Assembly (NCBI GenBank): GCA_031835245.1 | Contig: JAVKOQ010000483.1 | Location: forward strand, 1 to 33,465 | Direction: 5' to 3' | Length of the DNA stretch: 33,465 bases | Origin: Balamuthia mandrillaris | Lineage: Eukaryota > Discosea > Longamoebia > Balamuthiidae | Part shown: positions 20,709-28,503 of the stretch, piece after piece | How positions within the stretch are numbered: the stretch's first letter is position 1 | Layout of the letters: the number at the start of each line of letters is the position of its first letter | The notes under the pieces: model-generated | Databases searched by the model: none | Told to the model about the DNA's origin: nothing | Seen by the model: only the letters and a program-made list of their open reading frames with translations | Position numbers and translations under genes: made by a program

Positions 20709-20813
20709 GCAGGTTTCTAAGTGACGTCACCTTGGAATTTTTGCCAATCAAAGTTATATGGCAAGTTTAGCAGTACCCTTGGATCCATACGCAATTTAGG
20801 AACCTGCTAATTT
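20703..20813. repeat. 18-base subterminal inverted repeat flanking a 75-base loop
   Basis: AAATTAGCAGGTTTCTAA at 20703-20720 pairs with 20796-20813 at 17 of 18 positions. It overlaps the left terminal match. Such subterminal palindromes often bind transposase, but that role is inference here. Confidence 0.8.
20721..20730. promoter_or_regulatory. GTGACGTCAC palindrome with a CRE/ATF-type core
   Basis: A perfect 10-base palindrome containing TGACGTCA, the classic bZIP (CREB/ATF) site. It lies about 170 bases before the transposase start, directly after the left arm of the subterminal inverted repeat. Confidence 0.45.
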
Positions 20814-20896
20814 TTTACGAAATTTCGAAATTTTTTTCTTGGAACTCGTTTACTCGTTTAACAAAAAAAAAATAGCTAAGAGAAAGACTGGCACGG

Positions 20897-22367
20897 ATGG
20901 AAGGCTGGTGCTGTACACATGAAAACTGTACACACACCGGAAAAACAGGTCAACGTGTCCAATATGCGAGTCAATATGCCAGTTGGAGGCATGAAAGGAC
21001 CCGCCACTATCATAACTGTGGTCAGAGTTGTGCTGCCTGTGAACGGTGGGACGGAAAGACCCCCGGAAAAGCTCCACCCTCCTTGGAGTTGGCAAAGGCA
21101 AAATCAGTTTACAACGCTCGTCAGTACATTGTCTACATAGGAGAGGAAAGTAGAGAGGAGTTGGAAAAAGAATTGAAAAATGCTGTGAAAGGCATAGAAT
21201 ACCTGATCAACGGAGGGACAATTAAAGCTCATGGCATTGACTATGCTCTTGAACCGGTGCTTGTGTGTGATATGGCCGCACTCATCAAAGTCCTTGGGCT
21301 GTATACCTGCTATCACCCAAAGTCGCAATGGAAATGCCCGTGGTGCCTTGTCGACATGGATAATATTGCTGATTTCACAAGAGAGATGTGGCCATTCCGA
21401 GATAAAACCCAAATGTGGACAAAGGGAGAGGAAGCTGCAAAGTTAAAGTCAAACAGTGCAAAAAAGCGCTTTGCTGCAACAAACTTTGGGATTCAAGACA
21501 AACCTCTTCTAAGGATTCTGTTCAATCATGTGATCCCATGCCAGTTGCATTGCTTCATGGGCGTCATGCGAAAGCTGGTTGAGCAACTAGCAGAGTACAC
21601 GCATGGCAAGAAAAAACTGGGCAAGGAAGTGGAGAAGTGTTTTGTGGCTGCAAAGATAACACTGCCGAAGAGGAATGATAAAATGAAGACCTTGGAGCAA
21701 CGTGTAGCAAAAGCACGATTTGGCCGCCCAGACTACATTCGTATTCTTGAGAACCAAGCTCTATTCTTGAAAGCTGTTGAAAAACGAGCAAGGAGAAGAA
21801 AATCACAAGAACGGGCAGCAAACATAAAACAACTGTGGGATCGCTTTGCTTTGCTTGCTAGCCTTGCTTCCCAACCTAAGGTGACTATTACAGAGAACGA
21901 GTGGTTAGAATTAGCTAGGGAATTTGGAACAAAGTTCACACAGGCGTTTGGCGATGAGGAAGTTACCCCTTATATCCATGTCTTCATTTATCACCTTGGA
22001 TTCTTCCTAGAGAAGTATGGGTCAGTGGAACGATTTGCCAATTATGCAACAGAAAGTCGTCACTTTCAGAACAAGCACATACCAACTAATGGCCACAGCA
22101 TTCAAGGAAGTGACAAAAAAAAACTTTTGCTATCAACAACTGGCGTATTCCTACCGCCAAGAACTGTATCGCGCAGAAGGAACGCTGCCTGAACCGCAAC
22201 AAAAACGACGGCGAACAAAGAGGAAAGAACCTGTGACCTGGGCATCAAAAGGTCTCAAAGCTCATCCTGAGATTCATCAGTATCTGCCTCTGGAAGGAAT
22301 AAGTAAGTCACAACCGGAAAACGGCGGTGAAGAGGAGGAAGAAAACGAAGAACAACGCTGTAGCTAA
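20897..22367 (+). CDS. Transposase-like protein, two overlapping frames
   Basis: The first frame (20897-22192, 431 codons) starts with a Cys/His module (WCCTHENCTHTGK, then WRHERTRHYHNCGQSCAAC) that looks like a zinc-binding DNA-binding domain. It continues with VCDMAALIKVLGL and WKCPWCLVDM, then NHVIPCQLHCFMGVMRKL and KYGSVERFANYATESRHFQN. The order Asp, CPWC, LH and a late Glu recalls DDE-type transposase-like proteins common in protist and early-animal repeats; I cannot give the family a name. The second frame (to 22367) carries a basic patch (KRRRTKRKEP) and a Glu-rich end. The frames meet at nine A at 22115-22123, so this copy is either mutated by one base or uses frame slippage. It has no introns, unlike most neighbouring host genes. 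Confidence 0.6.
22115..22123 (+). other. Nine-A run where the two transposase frames meet
   Basis: AAAAAAAAAC in the coding strand. Continuation changes by one base here: the upstream frame ends 70 bases later while the +1 frame stays open for 240 bases. This could be a homopolymer indel or a slippery site. Confidence 0.6.
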
Positions 22368-22789
22368 CCTTCTTCTGGCCATAGTAAAACGTTTTGTTTG
22401 TTGTAAACGCAATAATTGACCTTGACTCGGGTTTCGCCGTTGCTTGTGCGGGCAATGGTAAGGGGGGGTTGCAGGATGGCATAAGAACCCAACCGGAAAG
22501 TCTTAACTGGCGGTGGACCAAACAGATTTCCTATTTCTTCGAGGGAGGAAAATTCACGCTCAGCAGCCCCAAACACAGCCAAGTGAAGGTGTATATGAAG
22601 GGGAACAGAGACACACAGGGGCAACTTTTGCGCTTTTCGCTTGATTCGTCTCTGCAGTTGCGGGCAAATGATGTCCCCCACAATTTGTACAAGCACGCCA
22701 CGTTCCAATACAACCAAGTCTCTTTGAATAATAGGGAGCTCTGAGCGATAAAAACGAAGCTCCATCAACGGTTCTTTCTCTCCTTCCAT
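22364..22789 (-). CDS. Unrecognised 141-residue protein, second transposon gene
   Basis: Intact ATG-to-TAG frame of 141 codons, convergent with the transposase. The two stop codons overlap: TAA at 22365-22367 on the plus strand and TAG at 22366-22364 on the minus strand. The protein is mixed alpha/beta with hydrophobic strands (VLVQIVGDIICPQL, LCVSVPLHIHLHLAVFG) and RLGSYAILQPPLTIART. I see no cysteine cluster, membrane helix or catalytic motif. It lies within the inverted end matches, so it probably belongs to the element; an accessory factor is one possibility. Its length and closeness to the transposase argue against a chance frame, but no family is recognised. Confidence 0.5.
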   Translation of the reverse strand: MEGEKEPLMELRFYRSELPIIQRDLVVLERGVLVQIVGDIICPQLQRRIKRKAQKLPLCVSVPLHIHLHLAVFGAAEREFSSLEEIGNLFGPPPVKTFRLGSYAILQPPLTIARTSNGETRVKVNYCVYNKQNVLLWPEEG

Positions 22790-23252
22790 CCCGCCTCTTC
22801 TTTTCTGTTTTCTCGCTCGAACTCAGCTAGGTCGTGTCGTCCTGAAATTTCGGTTATTTGCAAGTTTCTAAAATCTCATGACGACCCAGATTCTTAATTT
22901 CAAGTGCACTACGAAATTTATTGTGCAATGGTCAGAATCTTTTTTGCTGCAGCAACGTTTCAAATCCATACATATATACATTTGAAACTCTCTTTGAATT
23001 CGTTGCAGCTGCCCCAAGAAGAGAGCCCTGGAATGAAACCCAAATGAGGCACCAATGTTCTCTCTGTTCACTCGAATGGAACAAAAACGGGATTCCGGTC
23101 GCACACTAGAGGATACAATCTTTACGGGATCGCTTTTGAAGTCCTCAGGACCAGGCATTCAAGAGTCGTACAGGAGAAACCCTAAAAGTTGGAACCAACT
23201 TTTGAAAGAAAAAAAGAATGTATTCTTGCTAGATTCAGGGTTCTTGGATAAG
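22790..23252. other. Gene-poor flank right of the transposon
   Basis: 463 bases with no supported gene. It holds the right inverted match (22895-22906) and candidate target duplication (22918-22925). A short open frame at 23055-23261 shows no recognisable content. Confidence 0.6.
22895..22906 (-). repeat. Right terminal inverted match of the transposon
   Basis: TAATTTCAAGTG, the exact reverse complement of 20697-20708, lying 11 bases inside the candidate 8-base direct repeat at 22918-22925. Confidence 0.5.
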
Positions 23253-24413
23253 TTAGCCTGAAAAAGAATAAGTCCCCATCAAGTGGTCAGGAAGAGGACA
23301 GCCATTGCTGTAAGCCCATTCCACAATCTCAACGTTGTTGCACTGATCTGCTGTTGCGCATATCCTCTCATCCCAAGGACATCCCTTGGCACGCAACCAC
23401 TTGAGGATATGCAAATGGCCTCCCCTGGCTGCTGCCTCGCAGGTCCTTACACCCCAAGGAAATCCATTCTCATGCGCCCATTGCAGCACTTCCATGCGAT
23501 CCCGCTCTGCTGCTCCGATGAAAGTCTCCTCGCTCAAAGGGTATCCTTTCTCCCGAAGCCACTGCAACACATTGAGCCGCCCGTTGACCGCTGCACAGTA
23601 GAACACCTGCTGCTGTCCCCAAGGACATCCATTGTCCATGGCCCACTTCAACTGATCCACTTTGCCACCAGCAGCAGCAGAAATGCAGGTGGTTTCGTTC
23701 CAAGGACAACCGCGTTCTCTCAGCCACTTCAGCACCTCCAAGTTGGCAGCTGAGGCACAGGTGTGCACATCCCAGGGACACCCGTGCTGGTGAAGAAACT
23801 CTAGAAGGTGCATGTGGCCTTTGCTTGCTGCTGCTGTGAAGGCGCTAGCTTTCCAAGGACACCCGTTCTCGTGTAGATAGTGCAGAACATCCAGGTGGCC
23901 AAAAAGGGCTGCCCAAAGGCAAGCGTTTTCATTCCAAGAGTGGCCTTGCTCTCCAAGCCATTTCAGCACTTCCAACTGACCCCCCATAGCCGCTTTGTCG
24001 CACAGGTTCATGTGTTGGCGGTCGCAGCCGTTCTGCAGCACCCATTGCAGCACTCCCAAATGACCGAACTGAGCAGCAGCAGCGCAAGTCTCACTGTCCC
24101 ACGGGCAGCCTTGCGCTCTTGCCCATTGCAGCACTTCCAACTGACCATGGCGAGCGGCCAGGACGCAGGTCCGAGCGGTCATTTGGTAGTCGGCCTCGTG
24201 GATAGCCCACTGCAAGAGGTTCAGGCGAGAACAGACGGTTTTGGCCAGGAGGGTCTGGCGGTGTGCTTTGGGAGAGCAGCGAAACCAGCGACGACAGGTC
24301 CTGGCGGCAATGCCCACCATGCCCTCGGGAAGCATGCCCAAGGTGAAGGCCAGCAGTTCATCGGGAAGGAGGGCTTCGATCAGACAGGGTGACGTGGGGC
24401 TCTCCGCTTCCAT
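23253..24413 (-). CDS. Intronless F-box plus CPWDE-type ankyrin-repeat protein
   Basis: 386 residues in one exon. The N-terminus (LLPDELLAFTLGMLPEGMVG, then RTCRRWFRC) fits an F-box, which would bind Skp1 in an SCF ubiquitin ligase. About ten ankyrin-like repeats of roughly 28 residues follow, with the consensus GHLEVLQWLxxxGCPWDExT and CAAAA (for example QGCPWDSETCAAAAQFGHL and EKGYPLSEETFIGAAERDRM). One repeat is short by about four residues (TCASAANLEVLKWL). The CPWDE subtype is expanded in Acanthamoeba, oomycetes, brown algae and giant viruses, where F-box or plain ankyrin proteins of this type are common. The repeats probably bind a target for ubiquitylation. The lack of introns is unlike most neighbouring host genes. 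It is divergent from the RasGEF gene. Confidence 0.85.
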   Translation of the reverse strand: MEAESPTSPCLIEALLPDELLAFTLGMLPEGMVGIAARTCRRWFRCSPKAHRQTLLAKTVCSRLNLLQWAIHEADYQMTARTCVLAARHGQLEVLQWARAQGCPWDSETCAAAAQFGHLGVLQWVLQNGCDRQHMNLCDKAAMGGQLEVLKWLGEQGHSWNENACLWAALFGHLDVLHYLHENGCPWKASAFTAAASKGHMHLLEFLHQHGCPWDVHTCASAANLEVLKWLRERGCPWNETTCISAAAGGKVDQLKWAMDNGCPWGQQQVFYCAAVNGRLNVLQWLREKGYPLSEETFIGAAERDRMEVLQWAHENGFPWGVRTCEAAARGGHLHILKWLRAKGCPWDERICATADQCNNVEIVEWAYSNGCPLPDHLMGTYSFSG

Positions 24414-24911
24414 CTCTCCTCTTGCTTCTTTTTCTTGTCAAATGATATGTTTGAATTGCAATTGGAGGATCTGTAGGATGTAGCCAAAATACTTTCGACA
24501 AGCCCAAAACAAAGGATTAACCGTCCGGATAGGACACGAGGCATACAGCATCGGTTGGCCTGAGCGTGTCTCACACATGCTCCCCCTACATTCCAAAATA
24601 GGGTCCAGGTGGAGCGACTCTTCTCGTCAATAGCTCCAAATGGGAGTCCGGCTTTCACTATGACCACCAACAAAAAACAAAAAAAAAAAAACTAGTTTTG
24701 TGCAACCACACAACCAACCAACAAAAAAACCAGTGTTTGCCAACCAAATATTTTTCCTGCAAACATCAGAACAGAAGAACAAACCTTTTTTTTATTTTTT
24801 ATTTCTTGTGTATCTATATGCTTCTTTGTTAGGGACACCCTTTTCTGGCTTTTCGACCGGTCCCCTTCTTCTCCTCAATATATATAATATTTTGTTTACG
24901 CTTGTAAAAAG
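24414..24911. promoter_or_regulatory. Divergent intergenic region
   Basis: 498 bases between the start codons of the ankyrin (minus) and RasGEF (plus) genes. A/C-rich around 24660-24760 with several A- and T-runs. Apart from the TATA-like tract listed separately, I see no feature in it. Confidence 0.4.
24877..24891 (+). promoter_or_regulatory. TATA-like tract before the RasGEF start
   Basis: AATATATATAATATT lies 21-35 bases before the ATG at 24912. If it is a TATA box the 5' leader would be nearly absent, so it may simply be an AT-rich tract. Confidence 0.3.
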
Positions 24912-27078
24912 ATGTCCACGACACCGGATGAGACACCTGTTGGAGAGGAGTCAGTGGCCTCGCTGGAGTTCTCTGCGGCCATCCCCGACCTCAAGCTTCT
25001 GCCCCTGAACTACGACAAGCCGGCTCCTGCCTCAGAGAGGACGGAATCTCCAACCCCCGAAAGAAAAAACGATGAGCTGCTTCAAGTAGAGGCCATCAAC
25101 TTCATGGAGGTTACGCCGCGAGGCAAGAAGACCATAAAGTCCGGAAGCTTGCCCTCGTTGGTGAAGTTCTTCCTCATGGACAGCGCAGCTGGTAACGTCG
25201 TTCGCCTGTTTCTCCTTTTGTCCTTTTTTATTTTTTACCAACTGCATGCACACAGCTCCCGAAGATCTGCACAAGTTTTTGATGTGTTATAGGAGATGGT
25301 GTTCTCCTGGACAACTGTGGAGCGTCATCATGAGCATGTAAGTACCCATGTGCTGGTGCTCCATCTGCTCCATAAACTTACTGTACGTGGTTTCGGTTTC
25401 GATAGGTACAACCCTGAGGACGAGAAGGACATGAGCCCTGATACCCTTTTTCAACAACGAAAGTACGTTCTCGCCTCTTCATCTTTCTTCCTTCTTCGTG
25501 CAGTGCCTCTTCTCTCTCTCCGCCGGTTCTCCCTTCGATCTCTTCTTTAACGCGGGTGGAGCTGACATATCTAAAATACCACCGGCTTGATGCTTGAAGT
25601 GCGGTTATCTCGTTTATCATAACATGGATAGAGCGATGCTCCAGCCAAGATTTTTTCTCATCAAAGGAGAAGTTTGCTAACCCACTGTGGAAGTCCCTTC
25701 ATGAGTTCATTCGGCGTCTGGAGCATTCCCAATGCCAAACTTGGGCAAAGAGTCTGGTGGAGAAGGTACTTGACCCACCGCTTACGTCGTCATTCTTGTC
25801 ACCTCCTTTCGCTGTGCCCCGTTGTCTTGTCTGCCTCTAGTATGCAGCCTTTTGCTTATCAAGTATCTCAGCTGAAAGAAAGAAACGGAGGTTTTGATGG
25901 AGAGATTGACCTTCGAACGGACTATGACTACCGCGGAGTGGTGTGGAGCATCACCCAAACGCTTTTTCCAAGGAGCCTGGTGCCAGGAGAGTTTCAGCTG
26001 CTTGATATTCATGCGTATGTAGTTACCCCTTAACATAACGCGTTGGTTTAAGCGCCGCATTGCATTCATCTTCATGTCTCTCATCATTTTGTTTGCCTCC
26101 CTTTGGTGCCACAGCCAAGAAGTTGCTCAATGTTTGACTCTAACGGAGTATAACCTGTTTCGGAACATCCGCATTAACGAGTTCCTGGAGAAAACCTGGA
26201 TAAAGGACGAAGGCAACTCCCTCATCTACGTCATGGTCAACCGCTTTAACCATGTTGCGTTCTGGGCTGCCACTGAGATTGTCTCTCAGGACAACCTTTA
26301 CAACAGGAAGATGGCTCTGGAACGTTTCATCCAAGTGGCACAAGTACGCAGAACGACAAACTCTCCTTGTCTCTAAAGAAAGCGAAACGAACTAACAATA
26401 ACAAACAACAAGGCGTGTTATGAGATGAACAACTTTAACTCAACGATGGAAATGATGGCTGGACTGAGTATGGGTCCTGTTTCTAGGTTGAAGAAGACTT
26501 GGGCGGTTAGTTTTCTTTTCCTCCATCTTTCGCCTCTACAGTTAGAGAGCACCTTTTTCCGTCTTCTTTTGTCGTTGCGTTCTGCTGTTCTTGCTCATTC
26601 GAGCTGCTCTATTGTTCTGCAGGCCATTTCTCGTTCCTCGCTGGAGACCTTCAAAATGTTGGAGGACGAAATGAAGCCAATGAAGAACTACTATAACTAT
26701 CGGAAAAAAGTGCAACTGCTGACAGCCGCTAAAGTTCCTCTCTTGCCCTATGTCGGTGCGTTATTCTTCGTTCTTGCGTTTTCTTTCACCCTCTGCTTTC
26801 CTCAGCTTCTTACAAACACCGAAAATGAAAAAGGCCTATTGTTGAAAGACTTAACGTTCATAGACGAGAACCCAGACAAAGCAGACGGGGGCCTCATTAA
26901 CTTTGAAAAGGTGGACCTGTTGGGCACCATCATGATGAAGATAGAGTACTTTCAGCAGCAAACTTTCAGCCTTATAGAGGTGGAGGAGCCCATTCTCAAC
27001 TTCCTTAACAACCTCCACGTCCAAAACGAGGATGACCTCTATCAGCTCTCGTTGAAGCAAGAGCCACGAGGCTCTTAG
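24912..27078 (+). CDS. Ras guanine-nucleotide exchange factor (RasGEF_N plus CDC25 domain)
   Basis: Activates a Ras-family GTPase by releasing GDP. Exons: 24912-25191, 25256-25337, 25406-25462, 25600-25765, 25848-26014, 26115-26343, 26413-26505, 26623-26755, 26834-27078, joining to 483 residues. The RasGEF_N part reads IKSGSLPSLVKFFL, then HKFLMCYRRWCSPGQLWSVI and ISFIITWIERCSSQDFF. The CDC25 catalytic domain starts at about LVPGEFQLLDIHAQEVAQCL and contains LTEYNLFRNI, the helical-hairpin region VMVNRFNHVAFWAATEIV, NNFNSTMEMMAGLSMGPVSR and LPYVGLLLKDLTFIDENPD. It ends with INFEKVDLLGTIMMKIEYFQ. Nothing else is attached beyond a short acidic N-terminus, so partners must recruit it. The second exon was set at 25256, since only that start gives the conserved FLxxYR element. 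Adjacent host genes give no functional link. Confidence 0.9.
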
Positions 27079-27239
27079 TCAAAAAACACAGGCAGCAAGA
27101 GTGTATTGTGCGTGTGTTAATGGAAGCAAGAGAGACGAAAGCCGCTCCTGCTGTGTTTGTTTTGTGCTCGTTTCTTGTTTGTTGTTTGTAATCTACCTCC
27201 AAACCTTTCCGATTAGCCTCTTTGTCTATTCTTGCAATC

Positions 27240-27327
27240 TGCTTCTGCTTCTTCTGCTCCTTCTTCTTCTTCATCTTCTTCTTCTTCTTCTTCTTCTTCT
27301 TCTTCTTCTTCTTCTTCTTCTTCTTCA
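27240..27327. repeat. (TTC)n repeat between two convergent genes
   Basis: About 88 bases of CTT units in the 276-base gap between the RasGEF stop (27078) and the isomerase stop (27355). It probably lies in the 3' untranslated region of one or both transcripts. Confidence 0.95.
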
Positions 27328-27354
27328 CATTCGTCTGGCTCTAAAAAGTCTTGT

Positions 27355-28299
27355 TTAGCAACGCAGAGCCAAGAGCTGTTGTTGAAGCTTTCGGCGTAAC
27401 CAATCCATCCTATCGTTGCCAAAGAAGAGCTCTCCACCGGCAACCATCGAGGGCACGCCAAACACTCCCTCCTCCTCCACCGCCTGCCTTCGTATCCTTT
27501 CCAACGCCCTCCCTCCCTTCGACAATCCATTTTCCTCTGCTTTGAGTGCAAAGGCTTCGAATCCTTGCTCCACCCATTCTTCTACCTCTGTTTTGTCGTT
27601 GAGCTGATGCCGATCACTTTCGTTGCGGGCTAGAAGAAGGATCTGTTTCAAGGAGGAGAGGTCCTCCAAGTCAAGCTCGTGCTTGAAAAATCGTTCAAAC
27701 ACCACGTCAGTGTAACAACGAAACGTGGTCGTACGTTTGGGATCCTCCTTGGGAGCGCTTGGGAGAGGCGGTTGGAGCGATCCCCTCTGCTGCTGGTCGT
27801 ATTGCAGGCAGTAGAGACCGGCCATCATGGCCAACGAGGAATCAAACACTCGTTTGGGGCCTTTCAAGGTCACCGGCGGCGATCGGGCGTTGGCGAAGCG
27901 ACGAGCGTCGAGGTAGGCGTACTTCACTTTGTTCCAGTGCAGCGTCGTGCGGGATTGGGGCAGGCCGAAGCTGTGCTCCACGTCAAAGGCGAAGGGCAGC
28001 CACTCCACCCGCAGGTGCGGGGCAAACTCCTGCTCCAGGGCGTAGATCTCATCTTTGGCGAGGAAGGAAAAGGGGCTCTTGTAGTCAAAGTAAAAGCGCA
28101 ATGGGATCACGAGCGGTGCGTAATGCTTCTGCCCCTCCTCACTCGGTGGCGGAGGAGGAGCAGTGGATGTGGTTGCTGCTCCCCTCCTGCAGCTGGAGGC
28201 TTGGAGGTGGTGGAGCGGCCCCTGTTGCTGTTGCAGCAACGGCCTCTTGCTCGCCGTACCCAGCAGAACGCTTGGCGGCACACCCGCTGCTCTCTTCAT
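27355..28299 (-). CDS. DsbA-like thioredoxin-fold protein, HCCA isomerase / kappa-GST family
   Basis: Single-exon gene of 314 residues. After about 60 residues rich in Gln, Ser and Pro (a possible organelle presequence, with a hydrophobic start and no acids in the first 50) comes LRFYFDYKSPFSFLAKDEIY. This matches the active-site strand and helix of the 2-hydroxychromene-2-carboxylate isomerase / kappa-class glutathione transferase family; the catalytic Ser is expected in SPFSF. The C-terminal part carries GVFGVPSMVAGGELFFGNDR, the cis-Pro and glutathione-site region of that family. It probably uses glutathione in a redox or isomerase reaction, most likely in mitochondria or peroxisomes, where kappa GSTs act. 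ATG 28299 is the first in frame. It lies 205 bases downstream of the channel gene on the same strand. Confidence 0.8.
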   Translation of the reverse strand: MKRAAGVPPSVLLGTASKRPLLQQQQGPLHHLQASSCRRGAATTSTAPPPPPSEEGQKHYAPLVIPLRFYFDYKSPFSFLAKDEIYALEQEFAPHLRVEWLPFAFDVEHSFGLPQSRTTLHWNKVKYAYLDARRFANARSPPVTLKGPKRVFDSSLAMMAGLYCLQYDQQQRGSLQPPLPSAPKEDPKRTTTFRCYTDVVFERFFKHELDLEDLSSLKQILLLARNESDRHQLNDKTEVEEWVEQGFEAFALKAEENGLSKGGRALERIRRQAVEEEGVFGVPSMVAGGELFFGNDRMDWLRRKLQQQLLALRC

Positions 28300-28503
28300 C
28301 CTCCTTCCTCGTCCGTGCTTTTTCTTTTAGAAGAAACTTTGGCAACACAAACCACCCCGTTCATTTTTTTTTAAAGAGAGAATTTTTACAAAAGGAAGAG
28401 CACACTTTTCATGAATGAACAAGAGAACAGAGAGAACGTGTTGCGGGCAGTAGTGGTGTTTGCTGCTGTCTCATGTTGTTGATGAAGAAGAAGATGACGA
28501 GGT

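Larger units (their letters stand above)
20696..22917 (+). mobile_element. Candidate two-gene DNA transposon
   Basis: About 2.2 kb of intronless sequence holding two convergent genes between short inverted matches. CACTTGAAATTA at 20697-20708 reappears inverted at 22895-22906 (12 of 12). TTATTGTG directly flanks both sides (20688-20695 and 22918-22925), which would be an 8-base target duplication. The inverted match begins one base inside the left edge but eleven bases inside the right one, so either the right border or the duplication may be misplaced. The larger gene looks like a transposase. The element family is not one I can name. A retroposon sits at its left edge. Confidence 0.5.
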
